Notes under the pieces: generated by a model | Told to the model about the DNA's origin: nothing | The model's database searches: none | Seen by the model: the letters and a program-made list of their open reading frames with translations, nothing else | Program-made: the position numbers and the translations under genes | In this document: one piece after another, positions 55,077-64,000 of the stretch | How positions within the stretch are numbered: position 1 is the first letter of the stretch | Layout: each line of letters starts with the position of its first letter | NCBI GenBank assembly: GCA_002104535.1 | Contig: NBOG01000003.1 | Coordinates: 1 to 64,000, forward strand | Source of the DNA: Cognaticolwellia sediminilitoris | GTDB lineage: Bacteria > Pseudomonadota > Gammaproteobacteria > Enterobacterales > Alteromonadaceae | Reading direction: 5' to 3' | DNA length: 64,000 nucleotides

Positions 55077-55162
55077 ATGCCTAAGCCTCGTTCCCAACAA
55101 ATCAGTTTATCCGATACGCCGTATTATCATATTTGTAGTCAAACTGTCCGCAAAGCCTTTTT
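55077..55162 (+). pseudogene. Truncated duplicate of the RAYT 5' end
   Basis: The first 29 codons of the transposase (MPKPRSQQISLSDTPYYHIC and onward to RKAF) are repeated at 55252 with a few synonymous differences. The copy breaks off at 55162 and runs directly into the palindrome that heads the intact copy, then hits a stop. Confidence 0.85.
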
Positions 55163-55163
55163 A

Positions 55164-55192
55164 CAAGTTATTATGCCACCCATAATAACTTG
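55164..55192. repeat. REP-like palindrome at the left end of the RAYT unit
   Basis: A perfect 12-bp inverted repeat, CAAGTTATTATG (55164-55175) and CATAATAACTTG (55181-55192), around CCACC. A related sequence in inverted orientation occurs at 56442-56457. Confidence 0.8.
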
Positions 55193-55251
55193 TTCATATT
55201 TTCAGCAATAAACTACACTTAGTTCACTCTTTTTAACAGTAGTGAATTATT

Positions 55252-56232
55252 ATGCCTAAGCCTCGCTCACAACAAATCAGTTTATCTGATACGCCTTATT
55301 ATCATATTTGTAGTCAAACTGTCCGCAAAGCCTTTTTATGTGGTGTCGATAAAGAAACAGGGGTGAGTTTTGAGCACAGGCGTAGCTGGATTGAAAAGCG
55401 TATCTTTCAATTATCTCAAGTGTTTGCCATTGATATTTGTGCCCATGCTGTCATGCATAATCACTTACATCTAGTGCTTCATGTTGATAGTGAACAAGTA
55501 AACAACTGGACGACGCTAGATGTGCTTACCCGTTGGCATAAGTTGTTTAAGGGCACTATTTTGACAGTAAAATACCAAGCAGAGCAGCAGTTAACTGAGT
55601 TCGAGTTGGAAATGGTTGAAGAAACAGCACTGATTTATAAACAACGCCTCATAGATATAAGTTGGTTTATGCGGGCATTGAACGAGCCTATTGCCAGGCA
55701 AGCAAACAAAGAAGATAAGTGTACCGGGCATTTCTGGGAAGGACGCTTTAAATCACAGGCATTACTCGATGAAGGTGCATTACTCGCCTGCATGGCTTAT
55801 GTAGACTTAAATCCTGTCCGAGCAGGCATTGCTCCAACACCCGAGCAGTCAAGCTTTACCAGTATACAACTGCGTATCAAAGCCGCTTTAAGTGGGGAAC
55901 AACCAGCAGCGTTATTGGCTTTTACTGGCAATGAACATCAAGAGAAAGCTGTCGGTATTTCTTTCAGCTTAAAGGATTACATAACACTAATTGATGAAAC
56001 AGGAAGAGTGATAAGAGAAGACAAGCGTGGTGCTATCGATGCTAAAACCGCCCAGATATTGTCAAGGTTGCACATTAGCGATGAAAGCTGGTTAAAGCTC
56101 ACCACTAACTTTGAAGGTATATTCACTGGCGCGGTAGGCACTGCAGAGCATTTGTGTGAGTTTACCGAAAATGTCGGCTTAAAACGAGCACATGGCATCG
56201 CCAACGCGCAGGCTTGCCTGAATAGCGCTTAA
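55252..56232 (+). CDS. REP-associated tyrosine transposase (RAYT, Y1/IS200-like)
   Basis: A 326-residue protein of the Y1-transposase superfamily. The HUH motif is in AVMHNHLHLVLHV (H71 and H73). FWEGRFKSQALLDEGALLACMAYVDLNPVRAGI is the conserved block of the RAYT group. These enzymes act as single-strand endonucleases on palindromic REP sequences, and the palindromes at 54990, 55164 and 56442 fit that. Compared with short IS200 TnpA it has a long C-terminal extension, as RAYTs do. ATG at 55252 is the conserved MPKPRSQQ start. Confidence 0.9.
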   Translation: MPKPRSQQISLSDTPYYHICSQTVRKAFLCGVDKETGVSFEHRRSWIEKRIFQLSQVFAIDICAHAVMHNHLHLVLHVDSEQVNNWTTLDVLTRWHKLFKGTILTVKYQAEQQLTEFELEMVEETALIYKQRLIDISWFMRALNEPIARQANKEDKCTGHFWEGRFKSQALLDEGALLACMAYVDLNPVRAGIAPTPEQSSFTSIQLRIKAALSGEQPAALLAFTGNEHQEKAVGISFSLKDYITLIDETGRVIREDKRGAIDAKTAQILSRLHISDESWLKLTTNFEGIFTGAVGTAEHLCEFTENVGLKRAHGIANAQACLNSA

Positions 56233-56503
56233 CAACTTCACTACATACCTAAAATAATACGACTATCTCATGGTAGTAGTGAAAGGATGCCTGAAATTCA
56301 GAGCTTTTCAAAAATCCCAACACAATCGATAGTAAATTACTTTTTTGCTGAAAAATAGGGCTATGTGGCGGCCTTAAATTACCTTAACTCTATTTTGTTA
56401 TTGCTCAAAATAATCTTGAGTGCGGAGTAAAATTTCCTTAGAGTTATCATGGGTGGCAAGGTTAAAAAACTTGTCGTAATTTATGCGCATGATATGTGAA
56501 AAA
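56233..56503. other. Right flank of the RAYT unit
   Basis: Contains an imperfect inverted repeat, CTTCACTAC (56236-56244) and GTAGTGAAAG (56276-56285), and the inverted partner of the left palindrome at 56442-56457. No gene is supported. Confidence 0.5.
56442..56457. repeat. Inverted partner of the left RAYT palindrome
   Basis: The reverse complement of 56442-56457 is GCCACCCATGATAACT, which matches GCCACCCATAATAACT at the left end at 15 of 16 bases. The two may bound the RAYT unit (about 55164-56457). Confidence 0.6.
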
Positions 56504-56710
56504 TTATTCACCTTTTGATGAAATACGATTTGAAGCAACAATGCTCAGCAGTCCTGCAAAAGCATAGATCAAAGGCGCAAAAATGGTTCCATTCCCTTCG
56601 AGGTATTTTGAACCAAAATAAATTGCCGCAATTAGCATTGTCACACCAAAAAACCATGAAGCTCCGATAATAAAGTTTGATTTAAACGGTCTATTTTTCA
56701 TTAAATTCAT
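56504..56710 (-). CDS. Small two-helix membrane protein
   Basis: A 68-residue protein with hydrophobic segments at about 13-32 (IIGASWFFGVTMLIAAIYFG) and 43-60 (FAPLIYAFAGLLSIVA). AAAGGA lies 6 bp before ATG 56710, which decides the start over an upstream ATG at 56728. No family is recognised; it stands alone. Confidence 0.65.
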   Translation of the reverse strand: MNLMKNRPFKSNFIIGASWFFGVTMLIAAIYFGSKYLEGNGTIFAPLIYAFAGLLSIVASNRISSKGE

Positions 56711-57167
56711 AAGAGTTCCTTTTTGCATTGCTGCTAATTATGTAGACGTTTTAGTAATAACGGCCATTTTAAAGTTTAATAACTTAACAGAAAATATATT
56801 GTATTCAACCTGTTAAATCGATATTTGTATAAACCTTCATACTTTTAGTTGTAATTACTGAGACTTCTCAGTCATGTGATACGAAATATTATTTTAAGTA
56901 AAACCGAAAGAGAAATATTTATAAATTTTCTTTAATTTAATGGCCGCAAAATCGGAACAATGTCCAAAATTATACAATGTGATATAACCTTGCCCCGTCT
57001 TTTTCTATATAAAATCATAATGCTGTTCATAAATTCATTAACTGGCAAAGCCAACTTAAATTTGATATTAATAGTTAAATTCTGAACATGCGTGATCATT
57101 CAGCAGAGATATTAGAAAATTGCGCTTTATAAAGTAGTTGTTTTTCAATTATCACAAGGAAAGTTAT
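56711..57167. other. Intergenic region
   Basis: AT-rich. Only a small stem ACTGAG/CTCAGT (56857-56862 and 56867-56872) is seen. No gene is supported. Confidence 0.6.
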
Positions 57168-57530
57168 ATGCCAGAGAGTAGAGAAGAATATTGGGGGATG
57201 CCCCTAAATACTTATTGTATGATGATTCATTTAAGTCAGTTGACTAGTATTATAATACCGGGGCTAGGTTTTATTTTACCCATAGTGATGTGGGCAGTGA
57301 ATAAAGACCAAAATGAAGATATTGATAAACACGGAAAAATTACAATTAATTGGTTAATCAGTCTATTTATATATTCTATAGTTTGTTGGGTTTTAGTTTT
57401 TATATTTATAGGGATAATAGGCCTTATAATATTAGCATTGTTAAATTTCGTCTTTGCAATTATTGCCGCTATTAAGGCTAATGATAATCAATTATGGGTT
57501 TATCCTCTTAGTATTAAGTTTCTTAAATGA
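57168..57530 (+). CDS. DUF4870 (Tic20-like) membrane protein
   Basis: A 120-residue protein with three or four hydrophobic segments (about 20-42, 62-98). The pattern LSQLTSIIIPGLGFILPIVMWAVNKDQNEDIDKHGKITINWLIS is diagnostic of DUF4870. AAGGA at 57156-57160 supports ATG 57168; an upstream start at 57138 lacks a ribosome site. Function unknown; relatives are inner-membrane proteins. Confidence 0.85.
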   Translation: MPESREEYWGMPLNTYCMMIHLSQLTSIIIPGLGFILPIVMWAVNKDQNEDIDKHGKITINWLISLFIYSIVCWVLVFIFIGIIGLIILALLNFVFAIIAAIKANDNQLWVYPLSIKFLK

Positions 57531-57868
57531 TAAGTCAGTCATATAGATAAATAACAGATATGAGCCTTATTCCCGTCAATAAGCAATAAGGTTTTACTTA
57601 TCTGTCGTTTGGCTGTTAATTCATTTAGTAAGTTCATCAACCTCGTTATGCCAATGAGCTAAAGTCAACATAGACAGATAAAGCTACAAAAATCACTATG
57701 TCGTACTTAGCACAATCGTAAGTCCGCCAACGAACGGATACTTTCTGGGAAGATGTCTGTTTCATAAAAAAACTCCTAACATTGCAGGCAGTCCTTGCAG
57801 TATCAGGAGTTTTTAGTTTTTAAATAACCGACAGAATTACGTTAGGTAATTGGCTTGGTCGTTACTGT
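57531..57868. other. Intergenic region between DUF4870 gene and gph
   Basis: Contains the bidirectional terminator at 57768-57814 and a 39-codon minus-strand frame (57646-57765) discussed as an observation but not accepted as a gene. Confidence 0.6.
57768..57814. terminator. Bidirectional intrinsic terminator
   Basis: AAAAACTCCT (57768-57777) and AGGAGTTTTT (57805-57814) are perfectly complementary and both strands end in T-runs. The loop contains an imperfect inner pairing (GCAGG/CCTTGC). It lies 55 bp after the gph stop. Confidence 0.85.
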
Positions 57869-58546
57869 TTATTTTATAAAACCTAGTATATCGGTAGGGC
57901 TATCAATCATGTGATCAGCCTGCCAACTTTGACAGTTTTCATCGGCTAAAATATATCCCCATTTTGCAACAAACGTAGTCATTTCTGCACTATTACCTGC
58001 TTGAATATCACGCAGAGCATCACCAACATAAAAGCAATGTTTGTTATCAACGTTTATTTGCTGACATGCGAATAAAATTGGTGCTGGATCAGGTTTGCGT
58101 TTTGCTAAGGTATCTCCACCTACCATGACTGCACATTGGGCAAATTCAGGATAATGCGGTAACAGGCGTTTGGTTAAACCTTCTGGCTTGTTGGTGATAA
58201 TACCCCATGGGATATTATTGGCTTCTAATTGTTGTAAAAGCTCTGCTGCGCCAGGATATAAACAGGTATGTACGGCAATGTTATCATGATAATAATCGAG
58301 GAATTCTTGACGTAGCACCTCATAGTCGTAGTTCTTAATATCTTCACCAAAACCAAGGTTTAAAAGCCCAAGGGCGCCATCAGAGGCAATAGGGCGATAG
58401 TCTTTCGCACTAACACTAGCTTTACCGTACTGACTCAGAACATAATTTAGCGCAGCACCCAGATCATCTGCAGTATCAAGCAGTGTGCCGTCTAAATCAA
58501 AAAGTACACTGGCCAGTTGTCGAGTAGAATGCTCAGTTATCGGCAT
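57869..58546 (-). CDS. gph: HAD-family phosphoglycolate phosphatase
   Basis: A 225-residue HAD hydrolase. Motif I is VLFDLDGTLLDT (nucleophile Asp and acid/base Asp), motif II is IITNKP, motif III Lys is in KRKPDP, and motif IV is VGDALRDIQAG. The helical cap after motif I is of the PGP type. It removes phosphate from 2-phosphoglycolate formed in DNA repair; the related MupP acts on N-acetylmuramate 6-phosphate, and the two cannot be told apart here. Close to ubiG, as is common in gammaproteobacteria. Confidence 0.9.
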   Translation of the reverse strand: MPITEHSTRQLASVLFDLDGTLLDTADDLGAALNYVLSQYGKASVSAKDYRPIASDGALGLLNLGFGEDIKNYDYEVLRQEFLDYYHDNIAVHTCLYPGAAELLQQLEANNIPWGIITNKPEGLTKRLLPHYPEFAQCAVMVGGDTLAKRKPDPAPILFACQQINVDNKHCFYVGDALRDIQAGNSAEMTTFVAKWGYILADENCQSWQADHMIDSPTDILGFIK

Positions 58547-58652
58547 GTTATTGCTCCTAGCAAAGTTAAGGTTAATTTATATCTAATCTATAAATAGAGT
58601 GAAGCGCCAATAAATGAACCTAACGACGCAACTATAGTATTACGGCTTTTCG

Positions 58653-59360
58653 TTATACTTTTTGACAACAAAGAATATAGTTAACATCAAGTGATGAATT
58701 AAGTTTATGATTTTCAGTTAACGGATTATAGTGTATGCCTGCAGCATCAATACATTTTAAATCCACTGATTCTGCCCAACCAATAAGGGTTGAAGGGCGA
58801 ATGAAACTGTCATGATTATGGGTACCATTAGGCACCAGTTTAAATATTTTTTCAGCAGCAACAATGGCCAATAAATACGCTTTTAATGATTTATTTAAAG
58901 TCGAGAAAAATACAAAACCGCCGGGCTTAACCATATCGGCACAAGCAGTAACAATTGAGGCAGGGTCTGGCACGTGCTCAAGCATTTCCATACAAGTGAC
59001 CACATCATAATGTTCAGGGTGTAATTGAGCTTTTTCTTCAGCGGTGATCTTTTGATAATCTACCGTGACCCCGGTTTCTAAAGCATGCAGTTTAGCGACG
59101 TTCAACGGTTCTTGACCCATATCAATTCCCGTTACTTCTGCGCCAAGTTGGGCAAGGCTTTCAGCTAAAATTCCACCACCACAGCCAACATCTATTATTT
59201 TTTTAGCAAAAATATCACCGACATGTTGGCAAATAAATTGTCGACGTAAAGGGTTTATTTGATGTAAAGGTTTGAAATCGCCATCAAGCTCCCACCATTG
59301 GCTGGCAACTTGTTCAAATTTAGCTATTTCATCTTGGTTTACATTTAAAGTGTTGGACAT
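58653..59360 (-). CDS. ubiG: 3-demethylubiquinone 3-O-methyltransferase UbiG
   Basis: A 235-residue SAM-dependent methyltransferase of normal length that methylates two intermediates of ubiquinone synthesis at the inner membrane. SAM-binding motif I is [26 protein letters not shown], and [12 protein letters not shown] follows as the post-I motif. The N-terminal [29 protein letters not shown] is diagnostic of UbiG. It is upstream of and co-directional with gph, and divergent from gyrA. Confidence 0.97.
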   Translation of the reverse strand: MSNTLNVNQDEIAKFEQVASQWWELDGDFKPLHQINPLRRQFICQHVGDIFAKKIIDVGCGGGILAESLAQLGAEVTGIDMGQEPLNVAKLHALETGVTVDYQKITAEEKAQLHPEHYDVVTCMEMLEHVPDPASIVTACADMVKPGGFVFFSTLNKSLKAYLLAIVAAEKIFKLVPNGTHNHDSFIRPSTLIGWAESVDLKCIDAAGIHYNPLTENHKLNSSLDVNYILCCQKV

Positions 59361-59831
59361 GGCTAGTCATCGGTAATGATTAATACTGGCGATTCTAAAC
59401 CAATAATTACAGCAAGCCTAGTGTGAAAGTAATTTCTGCATAATTTCTCGCTATTCTTGGTAACTATTACTGAAAGCACTTTATTATGATGGGAATATCT
59501 TAATAGCTAGCATTAAATTACCACTAACAAAGTAGATACTGCCTGTAAAACGATCAGTTAATTCAAATATGTGCTTAAAATGCGAACAATGGCTAACATT
59601 TAAGCAAAAGGTTGTGGCTTTTTAATCATTAAATGGTTTTAAAATCAGCGCAGTACAGCTAAAAAGCTTTATATCTCTGATTTACTTGAAACTTTGTCTT
59701 TTTAACGGCAGAATTAAGCAAAACAAAGCGGTAGGGCATGACAATTATCTATGCTAATATGCCGCGTTAATAAAAAATAATAATTTCGAAGTTTTCTAAA
59801 TTAGATTTACGTTAAGGGATACCATCAATTT
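59361..59831. other. Divergent ubiG-gyrA intergenic region
   Basis: AT-rich and without genes. It holds the candidate gyrA extended -10 at 59752-59760; no other operator is recognised. Confidence 0.6.
59752..59760 (+). promoter_or_regulatory. Candidate extended -10 promoter of gyrA
   Basis: TGCTAATAT (TG one base before TAATAT) followed by GCCGCG, 71 bp before gyrA. No good -35 hexamer is at the right distance, which fits extended -10 promoters. Confidence 0.4.
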
Positions 59832-62555
59832 ATGACCGATTTGGCGAATAATATTGCTCCTGTCAATATTGAGGATGAGCTAAAAAGCTCCTATTTAGAT
59901 TACGCAATGAGCGTAATTGTAGGTCGTGCATTACCAGATGTACGTGATGGCTTAAAACCTGTACATCGTCGCGTACTTTTTGCGATGAACGTATTAGGCA
60001 ACGATTATAACAAGCCGTATAAAAAATCAGCACGTGTTGTTGGTGATGTTATCGGTAAGTATCACCCGCATGGTGATACCGCTGTTTACGATACAATTGT
60101 TCGAATGGCTCAGCCTTTCTCATTACGCTACATGCTTGTCGATGGCCAAGGTAACTTTGGTTCTGTTGATGGTGATTCAGCGGCAGCGATGCGTTATACA
60201 GAAATTAGAATGTCAAAAATTGCGCATTCTATCCTGGCTGATTTAGATAAAGAGACGGTTGATTACGTACCTAACTATGACGGCACGGAAATGATCCCAG
60301 CCGTAATGCCAACGCGTATTCCTAACTTACTGGTTAATGGTACATCTGGTATCGCAGTAGGTATGGCGACTAATATTCCTCCACATAACTTAACTGAAGT
60401 TATCAATGGTTGTTTAGCTGTTATCGATAACAGTGATATTAGCTTTGAAGAGTTGTTAGAACATATTCCAGGACCAGATTTCCCAACTGCCGGTATTATC
60501 TCTGGCCGTGCTGGTATTCAAGAAGCATATTTAACCGGTCGTGGTAAAATAAAAATTCGTGCCCGTGCTGACATCGAAGTTGATGAAAAGTCTGGTAAAG
60601 AAACCATCGTTGTTCATGAATTACCATACCAAGTTAACAAAGCCCGTTTGATCGAAAAAATGGCTGAGTTAGTTAAAGAAAAACGTCTTGAAGGTATTTC
60701 TGCCCTACGTGATGAGTCTGATAAAGACGGCATGCGTATGGTCATTGAAGTGAAACGCGGTGAAGTCGGCGAAGTTATTTTAAATAACTTATATAAGCTT
60801 ACTCAAATGCAAGTTTCATTTGGTTTAAACATGGTAGCACTGACCAACGGTCAGCCTAAATTGTTTAACTTACGTGAAATGCTTGATGCCTTTATTTTGC
60901 ATCGTCGTGAAGTAGTAACACGTAGAACCATATTTGAATTAAGAAAAGCCCGTGAACGTGCTCATTTATTAGAAGGCTTATCAATTGCCCTTGCTAATAT
61001 TGACCCGATCATCACGTTAATTAAAAATTCACCAACACCGAGTGAAGCGAAAGAGCAATTACTTGCACGTGGTTGGGATTTAGGTTTAGTTGCCGACATG
61101 CTTGCTGCAGCAGGTGATGACGCTGCACGCCCTGAGTGGGTTGAAGATGAATTTGGTATCCGTGACGGACAATACTTCTTAACACCTCCACAAGCACAAG
61201 CTATTTTAGACTTACGTTTACACAAGTTAACGGGTCTAGAACACGAGAAAATTTTAAGTGAATATAAAGCGTTATTAGATATCATTGCTGAATTGCTCTT
61301 TATCTTAGCAACGCCTACACGCTTAATGGAAGTTATCCGTGAAGAACTTGAAGAAATTCGCAATGACTTTGGTGATGAACGTCGTACAGAAATAACCAAT
61401 GCCTCGCATGACTTATCGATGGAAGACTTGATCACAGAAGAAGACGTTGTAGTGACGCTTTCTCACGAAGGTTATGTCAAATATCAGATATTGAGTGATT
61501 ACCAAGCGCAACGTCGCGGTGGTAAAGGTAAAGCAGCAACGAAAATGAAAGAAGAAGACTTCATTGAGCGTTTGTTGATTGCTAATACACACGATACTAT
61601 TTTATGTTTCTCAGATCGCGGTAAGCTTTACTGGTTGAAAGTATACCAGTTGCCTCTAGCAAGTCGTACAGCTCGTGGTCGTCCAATTGTCAATATTTTA
61701 CCGCTTGAAGATGATGAACGTATCACCGCTATTTTACCAGTGCGTGAATATGAAGAAGACAAATTCATTATCATGGCAACAGCGTCAGGTACGGTGAAGA
61801 AAACGGCCCTAACAGCTTATAAAAACCAACGTGCTAACGGTATTATTGCCTTGAACTTACGTGATGACGATACCTTAATTGGCGTAGATATCACTAACGG
61901 TGAAAATGACATCATGTTGTTCTCTGACGCAGGTAAAGTTGTGCGCTTTAACGAGAAGAAACGTGATAGTGAAACCGGTGAAATAAAAGTAGATCCTGAA
62001 ACTGGCGAACAATTATGGGCATTAAAACCTATTGGTCGTACAGGTACAGGTGTACGTGGTATTAAACTTGAAGGTGATCAAAAAGTAGTCTCGTTAATTG
62101 TCCCTAAGAATGATGGTCCAATCTTGACAATAACTGAAAATGGTTATGGTAAACGTACTGCGTTAGACGAATATCCAGCGAAAAGTCGTGCCACTAAAGG
62201 TGTTGTTTCAATTAAAGTCAGCGAACGTAATGGCCCTGTTGTTGGTGCTGTTCAAGTAGAAGACAAAGACGAAATAATGCTTATTACAGACAACGGTACA
62301 TTAGTACGTACCCGTGTTGATGAAGTTAGTGTCATTGGTCGTAACACTCAAGGTGTTCGTATTATCCGTACTATTGAAGGCGAACATGTTGTTGCTCTTC
62401 AACGTATTGATGAAGTGGAAGAAGTTGAAGTGTTCGAAGAAGGTGAGGAAGGAGAAGTATCTTCATCTGAAGCATCACAAACAGGTGAACAAGTAGCGTC
62501 ACCTGAGACTGATAGCGAAGATCCAACTCTCACGAACGACGATACTCCCGAGTAA
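59832..62555 (+). CDS. gyrA: DNA gyrase subunit A
   Basis: A 907-residue type II topoisomerase subunit that, with GyrB, introduces negative supercoils. Active-site Tyr122 is in AMRYTEIRM. The quinolone region reads [10 protein letters not shown], with Thr at 83 and Asp at 87; Thr83 is wild type in several gammaproteobacteria. The GyrA box QRRGGKG lies in the C-terminal beta-pinwheel near residue 557. The tail is long and acidic ([13 protein letters not shown]). A strong terminator follows. Confidence 0.98.
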   Translation: MTDLANNIAPVNIEDELKSSYLDYAMSVIVGRALPDVRDGLKPVHRRVLFAMNVLGNDYNKPYKKSARVVGDVIGKYHPHGDTAVYDTIVRMAQPFSLRYMLVDGQGNFGSVDGDSAAAMRYTEIRMSKIAHSILADLDKETVDYVPNYDGTEMIPAVMPTRIPNLLVNGTSGIAVGMATNIPPHNLTEVINGCLAVIDNSDISFEELLEHIPGPDFPTAGIISGRAGIQEAYLTGRGKIKIRARADIEVDEKSGKETIVVHELPYQVNKARLIEKMAELVKEKRLEGISALRDESDKDGMRMVIEVKRGEVGEVILNNLYKLTQMQVSFGLNMVALTNGQPKLFNLREMLDAFILHRREVVTRRTIFELRKARERAHLLEGLSIALANIDPIITLIKNSPTPSEAKEQLLARGWDLGLVADMLAAAGDDAARPEWVEDEFGIRDGQYFLTPPQAQAILDLRLHKLTGLEHEKILSEYKALLDIIAELLFILATPTRLMEVIREELEEIRNDFGDERRTEITNASHDLSMEDLITEEDVVVTLSHEGYVKYQILSDYQAQRRGGKGKAATKMKEEDFIERLLIANTHDTILCFSDRGKLYWLKVYQLPLASRTARGRPIVNILPLEDDERITAILPVREYEEDKFIIMATASGTVKKTALTAYKNQRANGIIALNLRDDDTLIGVDITNGENDIMLFSDAGKVVRFNEKKRDSETGEIKVDPETGEQLWALKPIGRTGTGVRGIKLEGDQKVVSLIVPKNDGPILTITENGYGKRTALDEYPAKSRATKGVVSIKVSERNGPVVGAVQVEDKDEIMLITDNGTLVRTRVDEVSVIGRNTQGVRIIRTIEGEHVVALQRIDEVEEVEVFEEGEEGEVSSSEASQTGEQVASPETDSEDPTLTNDDTPE

Positions 62556-62570
62556 CCGTTGTTAACTTGA

Positions 62571-62597
62571 AAAAAGGCGGTGATTACCGCCTTTTTT
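62571..62597 (+). terminator. Intrinsic terminator of gyrA
   Basis: AGGCGG (62575-62580) and CCGCCT (62587-62592) with loop TGATTA, A-run before and T-run after. Confidence 0.93.
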
Positions 62598-62825
62598 TAT
62601 GAGCAAAATTTATCAAATTCGAAGTTTATAAAAAGTTATATCAAAGTTGATATTCGAATTGATGCTACGGGCTAATTAGGTATGCTAGCAGACAGCATAA
62701 AAACCGATTGTTGGCCTCGATATATTCATAACATGGTTGAGCGTTTTTAAAATCAGATTCATGTGTTTGTATTTCGCTAAAATTAGCCGATACAATAAGT
62801 AAATTTAATAAGGGTGTACTGTAAA

Positions 62826-63911
62826 ATGTCTAGTGTTTACAACTTTTGCGCAGGTCCGGCTATGCTGCCTGTAGATGTAATGAAAACAGCGCAAAAAGAA
62901 TTTTTAAATTTCGCGGATACTGGTAGCTCAGTCATGGAGCTCAGCCATAGAAGTAAAGAGTTTATTGCTGTTGCAGAACAAGCCGAGGCAAATTTACGTA
63001 CTTTAATGGCGATTCCTGATAATTATAAAGTGCTATTTTGTCATGGTGGTGGTCGTGGGCAGTTTTCAGCGGTTGCATTAAATTTACTAGGCGATACAAA
63101 TAAAGCTGATTATGTCGTTTCAGGCGCTTGGTCAAAAGCGGCAGCAGAAGAGGCAAGCCATTACGGTGATATTAATGTCATCAATGCGATGGACAGTAAT
63201 GACGATACCCAACGTGTTAAGCCCAGTAGTGAATGGAAAATTAGAGCCGATGCAGCTTATGTACACTATTGCCCGAATGAAACGGTAGACGGCATTGAAA
63301 TTTTTGTAGTGCCAAATACCGGTGATATTCCGCTCGTTGCTGATATGTCTTCCACTATTTTATCTCGTGAATTTGATGTCAGTAAGTTTGGTTTAATTTA
63401 CGCTGGTGCGCAAAAGAATATCGGCCCATCAGGTTTAACTTTAGTGATTGTGCGTGAAGATTTACTCGGTAAGGCACATATTGATACCCCTTCAATTATG
63501 AACTATCAAATATTGGCTAAAAATGGCTCTATGTACAATACGCCACCAACATATGCTTGGTACTTGGCAGGGCTTGTATTTGAATGGCTGTTAGCAAAAG
63601 GTGGTGTCAGCGCCATTGCGAAAATTAATCGTCAAAAAGCACAATTACTGTATCAATATATTGATCAAAGCGACTTTTATAAAAATTCTATTGTTGAAGA
63701 AAATAGAAGTTTGATGAATATTCCTTTCTGGTTAAACGACGACAGTTTATCAGCTGAGTTTGTTAAGCAAGCAGAGGCACAAGGTTTAACTGCGCTGAAA
63801 GGGCACCGTATGGTTGGCGGCATGAGAGCCAGTATTTATAACGCCATGCCAATTGAAGGTGTACAAGCATTAATTGATTTTATGGAAACATTTGCAGCAG
63901 GAGCTAAATAG
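62826..63911 (+). CDS. serC: Phosphoserine aminotransferase
   Basis: A 361-residue PLP enzyme converting 3-phosphohydroxypyruvate to phosphoserine (and acting in pyridoxal phosphate synthesis). The sequence [32 protein letters not shown] and the PLP-Lys site [12 protein letters not shown] are conserved. ATG at 62826 gives the usual length, with AAGGG upstream at 62810-62814; GTG at 62814 overlaps that site. It is followed by aroA after 1 bp, the conserved serC-aroA operon. Confidence 0.97.
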   Translation: MSSVYNFCAGPAMLPVDVMKTAQKEFLNFADTGSSVMELSHRSKEFIAVAEQAEANLRTLMAIPDNYKVLFCHGGGRGQFSAVALNLLGDTNKADYVVSGAWSKAAAEEASHYGDINVINAMDSNDDTQRVKPSSEWKIRADAAYVHYCPNETVDGIEIFVVPNTGDIPLVADMSSTILSREFDVSKFGLIYAGAQKNIGPSGLTLVIVREDLLGKAHIDTPSIMNYQILAKNGSMYNTPPTYAWYLAGLVFEWLLAKGGVSAIAKINRQKAQLLYQYIDQSDFYKNSIVEENRSLMNIPFWLNDDSLSAEFVKQAEAQGLTALKGHRMVGGMRASIYNAMPIEGVQALIDFMETFAAGAK

Positions 63912-63912
63912 C

Positions 63913-64000
63913 ATGGAGCAATTAACTTTAAATCCAATCAATAAAATCAATGGTGAAGTTTTTTTACCGGGTTCAAAAAGCTTATCTAATCGCGCGCTTT
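63913..64000 (+). CDS. aroA: EPSP synthase (3' truncated by window)
   Basis: Only 29 codons are visible, reading [15 protein letters not shown], then [14 protein letters not shown], the substrate-binding start of 5-enolpyruvylshikimate-3-phosphate synthase. It starts 1 bp after serC, the usual arrangement. It catalyses the sixth step of the shikimate pathway. Confidence 0.95.
   Translation, partial: MEQLTLNPINKINGEVFLPGSKSLSNRAL

Noticed and set aside
59832-62555. Thr at GyrA position 83 as a quinolone resistance change
   Set aside because: Thr83 is the natural residue in several gammaproteobacteria, so it does not by itself indicate mutation or resistance.
1-64000. CRISPR arrays, rRNA, prophage modules or canonical defence systems
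   Set aside because: Looked for and not seen; the only short repeated units are the tRNA copies, the Ig-like repeats and the RAYT palindromes.

Overview
The window looks like chromosome from a marine gammaproteobacterium of the Alteromonadales, most like Colwellia or a close relative. This is inferred from the AT-rich composition, frequent TTG and GTG starts, the gene families present, and the conserved order uvrY-uvrC-pgsA followed by Gly, Cys and Leu tRNAs, which E. coli shares. No species is claimed. Most of the window is housekeeping DNA, with accessory blocks between.

Layout. 1-3.5 kb: the 3' part of a large secreted or surface protein with near-identical Ig-like repeats, two cadherin-like domains and a Delta-60-type repeat region. 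3.6-8.3 kb: a metallo-beta-lactamase-fold hydrolase, a CHASE2 class III nucleotide cyclase and an MscS-type channel with a C-terminal cyclic-nucleotide-binding domain, all co-directional; together they look like a cyclic-nucleotide signalling cassette. 8.7-9.1 kb: two intact tRNA-Val genes plus two decayed copies. 9.4-15.2 kb: gltX, fabA (with a FabR-like operator), uvrY, uvrC and pgsA. 15.3-16.3 kb: eight tRNA genes (4 Gly-GCC, 1 Cys-GCA, 3 Leu-TAA) that look like an expansion of the ancestral Gly-Cys-Leu trio. 16.4-22.1 kb: a TPR protein, then a divergent pair formed by a PrsT-like TPR protein and a PEP-CTERM protein preceded by a sigma-54-type -24/-12 element. 22.4-34.5 kb: a small membrane protein with a DUF2959 lipoprotein, a DUF748 protein, an ABC exporter pair, a 7TMR-DISM/EAL protein and a secreted subtilase.

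34.8-47.4 kb: after a low-molecular-weight phosphatase comes a copper/silver resistance island. It holds a Met/His/Cys-rich secreted protein, a DUF411 lipoprotein, a CusC-CusB-CusA efflux system whose adaptor carries two C-terminal CusF-like domains (the second without its metal ligands), a Met/His-rich periplasmic peptide, a cytochrome c, an NTF2-like protein, a MerR-family regulator with a textbook 19-bp-spacer operator, a Cu(I)-type P1B ATPase and a 35-residue membrane ORF. 47.4-53.4 kb: ChaC-like protein, secreted amidohydrolase, and nrdA-nrdB-yfaE with paired NrdR-like boxes. 53.4-57.8 kb: AT-rich accessory DNA with a candidate structured RNA, a hypothetical gene and a RAYT-type transposase with a duplicated 5' end and palindromic flanks. 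57.9-64 kb: gph, ubiG, gyrA, serC and the start of aroA.

No CRISPR array, prophage, integrase, rRNA or canonical defence system was seen. The most interesting systems are the cyclic-nucleotide cassette, the CusB-CusF-CusF fusion, the metal-ligand mismatch between the MerR regulator and its pump, the sigma-54/PEP-CTERM pair and the RAYT element.
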